Notes under the pieces: model-generated
Databases searched by the model: none
Told to the model about the DNA's origin: nothing
What the model saw: only the letters and a program-made list of their open reading frames with translations
In this document: in pieces, positions 1 through 7,439 of the stretch
Layout: each line of letters begins with the position of its first letter
How positions within the stretch are numbered: the stretch's first letter is position 1
Translations under genes and position numbers: made by a program
NCBI RefSeq assembly: GCF_014652215.1
Contig: NZ_BMYJ01000001.1
Coordinates: forward strand, 1-64,000
DNA from: Neogemmobacter tilapiae
GTDB taxonomy: Bacteria > Pseudomonadota > Alphaproteobacteria > Rhodobacterales > Rhodobacteraceae
Direction: 5' to 3'
Length of the DNA stretch: 64,000 bases

Positions 1-109
1 CCTGCAAAGCGTTGGACCGCAGCGCAGGGGCAAACCTTAACACAAAACAAACACACAAGATCGGACTAGGATCTGGGGCGGTGACGGGGGCTATATCTAT
101 CGCGGTCGC

Positions 110-325
110 ATGGACTGTAGAGGTGGGCTCTATTTCGGTCGAGTTGCCGTGATCAGAGTGGACAGCGAGGCACAATCAATATTCGGCGCGGTGGAGCGAT
201 TTGAGTTGGTTGTATCCGGGCGAGCTGTCGGAAATGGCTTCACGTTTTCAGGCCATGTCGTAGGCGCAGATCAAATGCGGCTAAGAATGCGGATGCTTTC
301 CGCAAGACGAATGGCTGCTGAATAG
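110..325 (+). pseudogene. Possible 5'-truncated GrlR-like small protein
   Basis: The open frame from ATG 110 encodes 71 residues. The same frame stays open upstream to a stop at 38-40 and reads 'IWGGDGGYIYRG' just before the ATG. The GGDxxYxYxG start and a later 'FGAVERFELVVSG' stretch resemble the second half of small GrlR/T3SS-negative-regulator-fold proteins of about 120 residues. The N-terminal third that this family normally has is not present in any frame of bases 1-60, and no start codon precedes the conserved part. I read it as a remnant or a gene broken at its 5' end. The family match is from memory of the motif only, so confidence is low. Confidence 0.4.
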
Positions 326-700
326 CGGTGTCGCCTGACGGACAGTTGGGGCAGGGCTTTGCCTTGCCCCATCCGCGCGCTTAGAATGAACAGGTCAAGG
401 TGGCGCGCTTTGCCGATTTGCCTGCCGAAAAGGCGGCAGTGATGATCGCCGCGATGGCCAAGGCCTTTGCCACACTCTGATCTTTTCAACGGCTGATCCA
501 CGCGCTGAGGGCCGTGACCGTCCGCGGGTGGGCGTGCGGCGATTGAACCCCTTGGTTTATGGTGCAGCCCCGAACGACGTCGCGCTTGGCCCAAGGTTGC
601 CATCGCGCCCGCCCGAGGGGGCGGACGGGCGCGGCCCGGCTGGTCGCCGGGCGGGACTTCTGATCAAAGGATCAAGTCAGCTTCAAAGGATGCGCCAAGG
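326..700. other. Gene-poor stretch with a short coding remnant
   Basis: No convincing gene lies here. A 30-codon frame just after a TAG at 380 ends at the TGA 478-480 and reads '...RFADLPAEKAAVMIAAMAKAF...', which looks like the C-terminal tail of a lost protein (inference). A GC-rich inverted repeat, GCGCCCG at 605-611 with CGGGCGC at 626-632, follows. The last bases, AAAGGA at 685-690, are the ribosome site of the next gene. No promoter can be assigned with confidence. Confidence 0.4.
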
Positions 701-1414
701 ATGAACCTTTCCAACAAAACCGCCCTCGTCACCGGCGGCAATCGGGGCATCGGGCGGGCGGCGGCTTTGGCTTTGCTGGGGGCTGGGGCGCGGGTGTCCT
801 ATACGACGCGGCGGGCGGGGGAGCCGATTGCCGGGGCGACAGAACATATCTGCGACATGCTGGATGCGCCGGGGATGGACGCTTTGCTGGGGCAGGGGTT
901 CGACATTCTGGTGAACAACGCCGGGGTGATTGGGCCCATCGGGCGGCTGGATCAGGTGGACCCTAACGCATGGGCCAAGAACATCGCCACGAATCTGACG
1001 GCGGCCTTTCGGGCGGTGCAAACGGCGCTTCGTGCGCGGGGGCCAAGGGGGTTGACGGTTGTCAACCTATCCTCGGGCGCGGCCCGGCGCCCCTTGGAAG
1101 GGTGGAGCGCCTATTGTGCGGGCAAGGCCGGGCTTGCCATGCTGACGCGGTCTTTGCATGAGGAATTTGGCGGGCAGGGTCTGCGCGTCTTTGGTTTTGC
1201 GCCGGGGGTTGTCGATACGGGGATGCAGGGTGAAATCCGCGCCTCGGGGATCAACCCGGTGTCCCAAGTTCCGCAGGGTGATCTGGCCAATCCCGCCGAG
1301 CCGGGGCAGGCGATTGCCTGGCTTTGCAGCGCTGCGGCAGACCAGTATTGCGGCCAAGAGGTGGATATTCGGGATGCGGCCTTCCGTCAGGCTTGCGGCC
1401 TGCCCGCGCTTTAG
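701..1414 (+). CDS. SDR family NAD(P)-dependent oxidoreductase
   Basis: This 237-residue protein is a short-chain dehydrogenase/reductase, a cytosolic Rossmann-fold enzyme that interconverts an alcohol and a ketone with NAD(P). The nucleotide-binding motif TGGNRGIG is at residues 11-18, NNAG at 72-75, and the catalytic set is Ser125, Tyr138 and Lys142 (YCAGK). Length is normal for a classical SDR. The ATG at 701 follows AAAGGA with about 10 bases between. The C-terminal part shows the usual SDR end (P-G-V-V-D-T-G, then a 'P...A..WLCS' block). The substrate cannot be told from sequence. It stands alone between remnants and a convergent gene, so context gives no pathway. Confidence 0.88.
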   Translation: MNLSNKTALVTGGNRGIGRAAALALLGAGARVSYTTRRAGEPIAGATEHICDMLDAPGMDALLGQGFDILVNNAGVIGPIGRLDQVDPNAWAKNIATNLTAAFRAVQTALRARGPRGLTVVNLSSGAARRPLEGWSAYCAGKAGLAMLTRSLHEEFGGQGLRVFGFAPGVVDTGMQGEIRASGINPVSQVPQGDLANPAEPGQAIAWLCSAAADQYCGQEVDIRDAAFRQACGLPAL

Positions 1415-1450
1415 GGCCGCCCGGCGGGGCCATCGAGGCCCCTTCGTGCG

Positions 1451-1515
1451 GTGGGGGCTTCCGCCCCCACGGTCACTGCGTTCCCTCCCCCGAGGATATT
1501 TTGAAGAAAAGATGA
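1451..1515. repeat. Rhodobacteraceae-type intergenic repeat with hairpin
   Basis: A perfect 8-bp inverted repeat, GTGGGGGC (1451-1458) and GCCCCCAC (1463-1470) around TTCC, is followed by 'CCCCCGAGGATATTTT' and an A/G-rich tail. The combination of a G/C hairpin and CCCCGAGGATATTT is, from memory, a recurrent intergenic element in Rhodobacter and relatives. Only one copy is visible here. It sits between two convergent genes and could act as a terminator for either. Confidence 0.5.
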
Positions 1516-1519
1516 GGGG

Positions 1520-2095
1520 TTAGGGTGCGGCGCGAAAGGCGGCGGCCAGATCTTCGGGCAGCGGGAATTCCGCCAAAACCCGGGCGCGGCCTTCGGGTGA
1601 CATTTTGCGGGCGGTTTTCTCGACGATCTTTAGCACCGCCTCAGCGGGATGTTTGGCGGCGAAGGGCGCGAAATACCAGCGGAGGAAGGTGAAGCAGATC
1701 ACATCCTCCAGCGCCTGCACTTCCGCATCGCGCTTGATCCCCTCTTTCCGCAGCATCACGCCAATGCGCGCCTGATCTTCCGCCGAAAACCCGGCGTCGG
1801 CCATCATGCCTGCGACCCGATCCGCATGACGCCGCCCCAGATCGCGCCGCCATGTGAGATAACCCTCTCGCCCTTCGGGGTAAGTTTCCCGCGCCACCTG
1901 CCAGCGTTCGACATGCTGCCCGCGCGCTGCGATTTGCAGCAGGGGCGATGCCTCGGGGAACAGGCGGGCCAATTCTGCGCTCATACGCTCACCATAAAGC
2001 AGGGCGGCGGGGCGGCCATCCTCAAGGTTCGGATCAAGGGCATTGGCGGCGTCAATGGCGGCCAGGGTGCGGGCGAGGGGGCTTGCTTGGGTCAT
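1520..2095 (-). CDS. DUF4202 family protein
   Basis: The product has 191 residues and matches the DUF4202 family as I know it: an all-helical protein with an '[14 protein letters not shown]' segment near residues 56-69, a '[14 protein letters not shown]' segment at about 79-92, and '[14 protein letters not shown]' at about 129-142. The conserved His, Arg and Asp/Glu residues recall HD-like metal or nucleotide sites, but no function has been established to my knowledge. There is no signal peptide. It is transcribed divergently from tgt, whose start lies 81 bases away, so the two may share a promoter region. Family assignment is fairly sure, function unknown. Confidence 0.8.
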   Translation of the reverse strand: MTQASPLARTLAAIDAANALDPNLEDGRPAALLYGERMSAELARLFPEASPLLQIAARGQHVERWQVARETYPEGREGYLTWRRDLGRRHADRVAGMMADAGFSAEDQARIGVMLRKEGIKRDAEVQALEDVICFTFLRWYFAPFAAKHPAEAVLKIVEKTARKMSPEGRARVLAEFPLPEDLAAAFRAAP

Positions 2096-2176
2096 GGGGC
2101 GATGATGCCGGAAGCCCCAAGCCCTGCCAAGCCGATTCCGGCTTTACGGCAGGACGCTGCCGCGCGAAAAGATGCT

Positions 2177-3304
2177 ATGACAAAATTCAGTTTCGACCTG
2201 CAAGCCACCGATGGCCGCGCCCGGACCGGCGTGATCCACACCCCCCGTGGCGATATCCGCACGCCCGCCTTTATGCCCGTGGGCACGGCGGCGACCGTCA
2301 AGGCGATGCTGCCCGACAGCGTGGCGGCGACAGGGGCCGATATCCTTTTGGGCAACACCTATCACCTGATGCTGCGCCCCGGCGCGGAACGGGTGGCGCG
2401 CTTAGGTGGGCTGCACAGGTTCATGAATTGGGACAAGCCCATCCTGACGGACAGCGGCGGGTTTCAGGTGATGAGTCTGGCCGATCTGCGTAAGCTGACC
2501 GAAGAGGGCGTGCGGTTCAAATCGCATATTGACGGATCGACGCATATGCTGTCGCCGGAACGCAGCATGGAGATTCAGCGGCTTTTGGGCTCGGATATCG
2601 TGATGTGTTTCGATGAATGCCCGGCGCTGCCTGCAACAGAGGCGGAGGTGGCCAAGTCGATGCGCCTGTCGATGCGTTGGGCGCAGCGTTCGCGGGATGC
2701 TTTTGGCGACCGTCCGGGTCATGCTTTGTTCGGCATTCAGCAGGGCGGTGTGACGCAAGAGTTGCGGGCGGAGAGCGCAGAGGCGCTGAAGGCGATTGGT
2801 TTTGAAGGCTATGCGGTCGGTGGTCTGGCGGTGGGCGAAGGGCAAGAGGCGATGTTTGGCGTGCTCGACTATGCACCCGATATGCTGCCTGCGGACAAGC
2901 CGCGCTATCTCATGGGCGTCGGCAAGCCGGATGACATCGTGGGAGCGGTCGAGCGCGGCATCGACATGATGGATTGCGTGCTGCCCAGTCGTTCGGGGCG
3001 CACAGGGCAGGGCTGGACCGCGCGGGGTCAGGTGAACCTGAAAAACGCGCGTCATGCCGATGATCCCCGGCCCTTGGAAGAGGGGTGCGGTTGCCCGGGG
3101 TGCCGGAACTACAGCCGGGCCTATCTGCACCATGTGGTAAAGGCGCAGGAAATAATCGGGTCAATGCTGCTGACCTGGCACAACCTGCATTACTATCAGG
3201 TGCTGATGGCGGGGCTCAGGGCGGCGATTGCCGAACAGCGCCTGGCAGGTTTTGTGGCCGATTTCCACGCGCGCCGCGCCGAAGGCGACATCGAGCCACT
3301 GTGA
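2177..3304 (+). CDS. tgt: tRNA-guanine transglycosylase (queuosine)
   Basis: Bacterial Tgt swaps guanine-34 for preQ1 in tRNAs with GUN anticodons, a step in queuosine synthesis. The protein has 375 residues, the usual length. Visible family features are '[12 protein letters not shown]' near residues 90-101 (nucleophilic Asp and substrate pocket), 'FGIQQGG' at about 189-195, 'GGLAVGE', and a Zn site CxCxxC (GCGCPGC) near residue 309 with a downstream His. The frame is open far upstream into the divergent DUF4202 gene. I chose ATG 2177 because the conserved N-terminus ([13 protein letters not shown]) starts there. No other queuosine genes are in the window. Confidence 0.95.
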   Translation: MTKFSFDLQATDGRARTGVIHTPRGDIRTPAFMPVGTAATVKAMLPDSVAATGADILLGNTYHLMLRPGAERVARLGGLHRFMNWDKPILTDSGGFQVMSLADLRKLTEEGVRFKSHIDGSTHMLSPERSMEIQRLLGSDIVMCFDECPALPATEAEVAKSMRLSMRWAQRSRDAFGDRPGHALFGIQQGGVTQELRAESAEALKAIGFEGYAVGGLAVGEGQEAMFGVLDYAPDMLPADKPRYLMGVGKPDDIVGAVERGIDMMDCVLPSRSGRTGQGWTARGQVNLKNARHADDPRPLEEGCGCPGCRNYSRAYLHHVVKAQEIIGSMLLTWHNLHYYQVLMAGLRAAIAEQRLAGFVADFHARRAEGDIEPL

Positions 3305-3455
3305 AGGCGGCCTCTTGCCCCCGCCGGGCAACAGCGCCATGATCGCGCATTCGTGGTTGAAACTTTCGGGTTCAGATCACAGATAGAAGCATCCGGGGGA
3401 ACGAAGGCTGCCGATCATCGGGGCCGGGATTCCTGCCAGAACCAAGGATACGCGA
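3305..3455 (+). promoter_or_regulatory. Upstream region of lon with a weak promoter candidate
   Basis: The gap before lon contains TTGAAA at 3357-3362. This fits a -35 element for sigma-70 or, as GTTGAAA, the -35 half of a heat-shock (sigma-32) promoter. No clear -10 or CCCAT-type element follows at the right spacing, so the call is tentative. Heat-shock control of lon is expected from knowledge of other proteobacteria, not shown here. Confidence 0.25.
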
Positions 3456-5864
3456 ATGAGCGAAGATTTTACCGCCTCTTTCCCCGTGCTGCCTTTGCGC
3501 GACATCGTGGTCTTTCCGCATATGATTGTGCCGCTGTTCGTCGGCCGTGAAAAATCGGTCCGGGCCCTGGAAGAGGTGATGGGCGATGACCGCCAGATCC
3601 TTTTGTCGAGCCAGATTGACCCGACGGTGGATGATCCGGCGGCGGATGGGATCTACCGCACCGGTGTTTTGGCCAATGTGCTGCAACTGCTGAAACTGCC
3701 CGATGGGACTGTCAAGGTTCTGGTCGAAGGCAAGGGCCGGGTGACGATCACTGAATTCGTCGAAAATGCCTCGTTCTTTGAGGCCTATGCCGAGCGGTTG
3801 GAAGAAACGCCAGGTGACCGTGCCAGTGTCGAGGCGATGCTGCGCGCCGTGGCCGAGGAGTTCGAGCGCTATTCGAAGATCAAAAAGAATATCCCGGAAG
3901 AGGCCCTGGCTGCGGTGTCCGAGGCGCGCGATCCGGCGCGGCTGGCCGACCTTGTGGCCGGGCATCTGGGCGTGAGCGTCGCACAAAAGCAAGAGCTTTT
4001 GGAAACGCTGGACGTGGGTGAGCGGCTGGAAAAGATCTTTGGCCATATGCAGGGCGAGATGAGCGTCCTTCAGGTCGAGAAAAAGATCAAATCCCGCGTG
4101 AAAAGTCAGATGGAGCGGACACAGCGGGAATACTATCTGAATGAGCAGATGAAAGCCATTCAGAAGGAGCTGGGCGATGGCGAGGATGGCCAGAACGAGC
4201 TGAACGAGCTGGAAGAAAAGATCGCCAAGACCGCGCTTTCGAAAGAGGCCCGGGAAAAGGCCGAGGCCGAGCTGAAAAAGCTGAAAAGCATGTCCCCGAT
4301 GAGCGCCGAGGCGACCGTCGTGCGCAACTATCTGGATTGGTTGCTGGGCGTGCCGTGGGGCACGAAAAGCCGGGTGAAAAAGGATCTTGGGGCAGCGCAG
4401 GCTGTGCTGGATGCGGATCACCATGGTCTGGAAAAGGTCAAGGAACGGATCGTCGAATATCTGGCGGTGCAGGCGCGTTCGGCCAAGCTGAAGGGGCCGA
4501 TCCTGTGCCTTGTCGGCCCTCCGGGCGTGGGGAAAACCTCGCTGGGGCGGTCGATGGCCAAGGCAACGGGGCGTGAATTCATCCGCATTTCGCTGGGCGG
4601 TGTGCGCGATGAAAGCGAAATCCGGGGCCACCGGCGGACCTATATCGGGTCGATGCCCGGCAAGATCATTCAGGCGCTGAAAAAGGCGAAGACGACCAAC
4701 CCGATGATCCTGTTGGATGAAATCGACAAGATGGGCCAGGATTTCCGGGGCGATCCGGCGAGCGCTTTGCTGGAGGTGTTGGATCCGGAACAGAACAACA
4801 CGTTTGTCGACCACTATCTTGAGGTGGAATACGACCTGTCGAACGTGATGTTTGTCACCACGGCGAACAGCTATAACATGCCGGGGCCGCTGCTGGACCG
4901 GATGGAGATCATTCCGCTGTCGGGTTACACCGAGGATGAAAAGCGCGAAATCGCCAAGGGCCACCTGATCCCGAAACAGATCAAGGCACATGGTTTGAAA
5001 AAGGGCGAGTTCAGCATTGACGATGCGGCGCTGACCGAGGTGATCCGGGTCTATACGCGGGAAGCCGGGGTTCGGAACCTCGAACGCGAGCTGGCAAAGC
5101 TGGCGCGCAAGGCCGTGACGGAAATCGTCAAGGGCAAGGTCAAATCGGTGGATGTAACCGAGGATAAGCTGGAAAGCTTCCTTGGGGTGAAACGCTATCG
5201 CTATGGTCTGGCCGAGCTGGAGGATCAGGTTGGTGTCGTGACGGGTCTGGCCTGGACCAGCGTGGGCGGCGATCTTTTGCAGATCGAAGCTTTGCGCCTG
5301 CCGGGCAAGGGCCGGATGAAGACGACCGGCAAGCTGGGCGATGTGATGAAGGAAAGCATCGAAGCAGCGGCGTCCTATGTGCGATCGATCAGCCCAGAAA
5401 TCGGGGTGAAGCCGCCGAAATTCGAAACGGTGGATATCCATGTCCACGTTCCGGAAGGGGCGACGCCCAAGGATGGGCCTTCAGCGGGTCTTGCGATGGT
5501 CACCAGTATCGTGTCTGTTCTGACCGGCATTCCGGTGCGCAAGGACATTGCGATGACGGGTGAGGTCACCTTGCGCGGCAATGCCTTGGCCATCGGCGGC
5601 TTGAAGGAAAAGCTGCTGGCGGCGCTGCGCGGCGGGATCAAGACGGTCTTCATTCCGGAAGAGAATGAAAAAGATCTCACCGAAATCCCGCAGAACGTGA
5701 AGGATGGTCTGACGATCATTCCGGTTCGGCATGTAAAGGAAGTGCTGGCGCAGGCCTTGGTCCGGCAGCCCGAGGCGGTGGAATGGGATGAAGCGGCGGA
5801 AGAAGCCGCCGCTGCGGCCCGGAAACTGGCGGCCGACCCGGCCACTGGCCAAACGGCGCATTGA
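3456..5864 (+). CDS. lon: ATP-dependent protease Lon
   Basis: This 802-residue protein is Lon, the soluble AAA+ serine protease that unfolds and degrades damaged and regulatory proteins. The N-terminal substrate domain (about residues 10-200) begins with 'LPVLPLRDIVVFPHMIVPL'-like sequence and is followed by a coiled linker. The ATPase has Walker A GPPGVGKTS at about 354-362 and Walker B ILLDEIDK. The protease domain has the catalytic serine at residue 676 in KDGPSAGLAM and the catalytic lysine of the dyad in GGLKEK at about 714-719. Length and order match the LonA family. A strong terminator follows, and the next gene encodes an HU-like protein, the same neighbourhood as lon-hupB in many proteobacteria. 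Confidence 0.98.
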   Translation: MSEDFTASFPVLPLRDIVVFPHMIVPLFVGREKSVRALEEVMGDDRQILLSSQIDPTVDDPAADGIYRTGVLANVLQLLKLPDGTVKVLVEGKGRVTITEFVENASFFEAYAERLEETPGDRASVEAMLRAVAEEFERYSKIKKNIPEEALAAVSEARDPARLADLVAGHLGVSVAQKQELLETLDVGERLEKIFGHMQGEMSVLQVEKKIKSRVKSQMERTQREYYLNEQMKAIQKELGDGEDGQNELNELEEKIAKTALSKEAREKAEAELKKLKSMSPMSAEATVVRNYLDWLLGVPWGTKSRVKKDLGAAQAVLDADHHGLEKVKERIVEYLAVQARSAKLKGPILCLVGPPGVGKTSLGRSMAKATGREFIRISLGGVRDESEIRGHRRTYIGSMPGKIIQALKKAKTTNPMILLDEIDKMGQDFRGDPASALLEVLDPEQNNTFVDHYLEVEYDLSNVMFVTTANSYNMPGPLLDRMEIIPLSGYTEDEKREIAKGHLIPKQIKAHGLKKGEFSIDDAALTEVIRVYTREAGVRNLERELAKLARKAVTEIVKGKVKSVDVTEDKLESFLGVKRYRYGLAELEDQVGVVTGLAWTSVGGDLLQIEALRLPGKGRMKTTGKLGDVMKESIEAAASYVRSISPEIGVKPPKFETVDIHVHVPEGATPKDGPSAGLAMVTSIVSVLTGIPVRKDIAMTGEVTLRGNALAIGGLKEKLLAALRGGIKTVFIPEENEKDLTEIPQNVKDGLTIIPVRHVKEVLAQALVRQPEAVEWDEAAEEAAAAARKLAADPATGQTAH

Positions 5865-5886
5865 TGACCGGGCCGATATGACCATG

Positions 5887-5921
5887 AACGCGCCGCAGTT
5901 TTCTGCGGCGCGTTTTCTTTT
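5887..5921 (+). terminator. Rho-independent terminator after lon
   Basis: A perfect 12-bp inverted repeat (5887-5898 and 5903-5914, loop TTTT) is followed by a T-rich run. It separates lon from the HU-like gene, whose start codon lies 17 bases beyond the T run. That gene may therefore depend on read-through or on an internal start. Confidence 0.9.
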
Positions 5922-5937
5922 GCAAGGGGATGACAGG

Positions 5938-6288
5938 ATGGCGACGAAAAAGAAGGTGGAAGAACCAGTGCAGGCCGAGGGCAAATCAGATGGCGCAGGG
6001 GCGACGGTGACCCGAGTGGGCGATCTGATCGACGCCGTGGTCACGGCCACTGGCGCAAAGAAGCCGCAGGCGAAGCCCGTGGTCGAGGCCACCTTGACCG
6101 CGCTGGGGCTGCTTTTGGCCGACGGGCAAGAGCTGAACCTGCCGGGACTGGGCAAGCTTCAAGTGATGCGGCGCAAGGAGCGTCCGAACGGTGAGGTTAT
6201 TATCGTAAAACTGCGTCGCCCCGGTGAAAAGGCTGCTGGTGAAAAGAAGGCGAAAACCCCTCTTGCACCCGCGCCCGAGGAAAGCTAA
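5938..6288 (+). CDS. Divergent HU-family DNA-binding protein
   Basis: The ATG at 5938 follows AAGGGG/ACAGG and gives 116 residues. The central 75 residues fit the HU/IHF fold: helix 'RVGDLIDAVVTATGA', helix 'VVEATLTALGLLLADGQEL', then 'LPGLGKLQVMRRKERP'. Compared with standard HU (about 90 residues), it has a basic and acidic N-terminal tail of about 25 residues and a Lys/Ala/Pro C-terminal tail. The beta-arm is also divergent, because the usual RNP motif at the arm tip is replaced by ERPNGEV. It lies right after lon, where many proteobacteria carry hupB. I infer a nucleoid or DNA-binding role, but DNA-bending specificity may differ from HU. Confidence 0.75.
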   Translation: MATKKKVEEPVQAEGKSDGAGATVTRVGDLIDAVVTATGAKKPQAKPVVEATLTALGLLLADGQELNLPGLGKLQVMRRKERPNGEVIIVKLRRPGEKAAGEKKAKTPLAPAPEES

Positions 6289-6300
6289 ACCCCGCGCCAC

Positions 6301-6375
6301 GGGCGATTAGCTCAGCGGTAGAGCGCTTCGTTCACATCGAAGATGTCAGCGGTTCAAATCCGTTATCGCCCACCA
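6301..6375 (+). tRNA. tRNA-Val (anticodon CAC)
   Basis: The 75-nt sequence folds as a full cloverleaf. The acceptor stem GGGCGAT pairs with ATCGCCC, and the D-loop reads AGCGGTAGA. The anticodon stem-loop is CTTCG-TTCACAT-CGAAG, giving anticodon CAC (reads GUG). The T-arm has GGTTCAAATCC. The 3' CCA is encoded (6373-6375). Confidence 0.95.
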
Positions 6376-6383
6376 TAATTCTG

Positions 6384-6418
6384 AAAACGCCAGAGCATTG
6401 TCTCTGGCGTTTTCTTTT
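6384..6418 (+). terminator. Terminator after tRNA-Val
   Basis: A 12-bp perfect inverted repeat (6384-6395 and 6402-6413) is followed by TTTTCTTTT. It ends the tRNA transcript before the SMR gene promoter. Confidence 0.9.
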
Positions 6419-6428
6419 GCGCTAGACT

Positions 6429-6460
6429 TTGAAACATACCAAACGTATGGTTTCTTTAAA
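6429..6460 (+). promoter_or_regulatory. Promoter/operator candidate for the SMR-TetR pair
   Basis: A palindrome CATAC (6435-6439), five bases, GTATG (6445-6449) lies just after a -35-like TTGAAA (6429-6434). The outer bases extend the symmetry (GAAAC on the left, GTTTC on the right, with one base slip). Its position over the presumed promoter, about 30 bases before the efflux gene and upstream of a co-transcribed TetR gene, suggests autorepression (inference). The -10 element is poor. Confidence 0.45.
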
Positions 6461-6474
6461 TTTAGGAGATTCCC

Positions 6475-6819
6475 ATGTCGCCCATCCACGCCTATTCAAT
6501 CCTTTCCGTGGCCATCGTGCTGGAGGTGATCGGTTCCACCTTTCTGGCGAAGTCGGACGGGTTCACAAGGCTTTGGCCGACACTGGGGGTGGTGGCCTTT
6601 TATGTTGCCTCCTTCTTCCTGCTGTCGCAGGCACTGAAACTGATCCCGCTGGGCGTGGCCTACGCGGTCTGGTCAGGGGTGGGGATTGTGCTGACGGCGA
6701 TGGTGGGCACCTTGGTTCTTCGGCAGTCGCTGGACTTTGCGGCGATCGCAGGGATTGGCCTCATCATCGGCGGGGTCTTAGTGATCAACCTGTTCTCGCA
6801 GGCCGGGGGGCACGGATGA
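6475..6819 (+). CDS. SMR family multidrug efflux transporter
   Basis: The 114-residue protein has four hydrophobic helices and belongs to the small multidrug resistance family (EmrE/SugE type). Such proteins work as dimers in the inner membrane and exchange protons for cationic compounds or guanidinium. The essential membrane glutamate is Glu17 in 'IVLEVIGSTFLAKS', matching EmrE Glu14. The later 'PLGVAYAVWSGVGIV' block also matches the EmrE branch better than the SugE/Gdx branch, but the substrate is not certain. An AGGAG site precedes the ATG. The stop codon overlaps the TetR start by ATGA, so the two are translationally coupled. Confidence 0.9.
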   Translation: MSPIHAYSILSVAIVLEVIGSTFLAKSDGFTRLWPTLGVVAFYVASFFLLSQALKLIPLGVAYAVWSGVGIVLTAMVGTLVLRQSLDFAAIAGIGLIIGGVLVINLFSQAGGHG

Positions 6820-7367
6820 CTGCCGCCCATAGTCGCAAGAAAAACCCTGAGGGTATCCGGCGGGCCTTGCTGGATCATGCCGCACGCTTAGCGGTGGAGC
6901 AGGGGCTGCATGCGGTGACGGTGCAGGCAGTCTCCGACGCGGCAGGTGTGACCAAAGGCGGTCTGATGCACCATTTCGCGACGAAACAGGCCTTGGTCGA
7001 TGCGATGTTTGCCGAACATCTGGAAGCCTTGGGCAAAGTGCTGGCCGACCAGATGCAGGCCGATCCAGAACGCCGTGGCGCCTTTACGCGCGCCTATCTG
7101 CGCAGTGTGTTCGAACTGGAACCGACGGAAAAGGGGGGGCCTTGGGCTTCAGTTTATGTGGCGATGCTATCGGATGCGCGGCTGCGCGCTATGTGGGCGA
7201 ATTGGTTTTCTGGTCAGGTTCAGGCGAATAGCGTGACGGATAGCGATCCAGTTCTGACCATCGTGCGGTTGGCAGCGGATGGGGCTTGGCTTGCCGATAT
7301 GTCGGATATCGTTTTGTCCAATCGGGCAGAATTGCTGGCGCTTTTGTTGGCCATGACGCGCGGCTAG
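6816..7367 (+). CDS. TetR/AcrR family transcriptional regulator
   Basis: The protein has 183 residues. The N-terminal helix-turn-helix (about residues 10-60) reads 'IRRALLDHAARLAVEQG' then 'VQAVSDAAGVTKGGLMHHF', the standard TetR DNA-binding unit. The rest is a helical ligand/dimer domain ending in 'LLALLLAMTRG'. The gene starts inside the stop codon of the SMR pump gene. The likely role, inferred from this coupling and from the palindrome at 6435-6449, is to repress the pump and itself until a ligand binds. The ligand is unknown. Confidence 0.87.
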   Translation: MTAAHSRKKNPEGIRRALLDHAARLAVEQGLHAVTVQAVSDAAGVTKGGLMHHFATKQALVDAMFAEHLEALGKVLADQMQADPERRGAFTRAYLRSVFELEPTEKGGPWASVYVAMLSDARLRAMWANWFSGQVQANSVTDSDPVLTIVRLAADGAWLADMSDIVLSNRAELLALLLAMTRG

Positions 7368-7383
7368 GTTTTCTCTGGCGCTT

Positions 7384-7401
7384 TTGTCATGCAAGCGTCA
7401 C
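7384..7401 (+). promoter_or_regulatory. Degenerate Pho box upstream of phoR
   Basis: TTGTCAT (7384-7390), four bases, then GCGTCAC (7395-7401) is an 11-bp direct repeat. It matches the PhoB-box unit CTGTCAT at 6 of 7 and 4-5 of 7 positions. It lies 39 bases before the chosen phoR start and overlaps a possible earlier ATG at 7389. It is weaker than the site before pstS, so autoregulation is only suggested. Confidence 0.4.
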
Positions 7402-7439
7402 ATCCTTTGGGCATGGCCGGGAAAACCCTGGGGGATGCT

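Noticed and set aside
1649-2176. 176-codon upstream extension of the tgt frame
   Set aside because: It is antisense to the DUF4202 gene, and family conservation starts at 2177.
3372-5447. Very long minus-strand reading frame opposite lon (691 codons)
   Set aside because: It is the antisense shadow of lon in GC-rich DNA, with His/Arg/Leu-rich non-protein-like sequence and no start context.
6376-6474. Guanidine riboswitch before the SMR gene
   Set aside because: The region holds a tRNA terminator and a short palindrome; no ykkC-type or mini-ykkC stem pair is visible.
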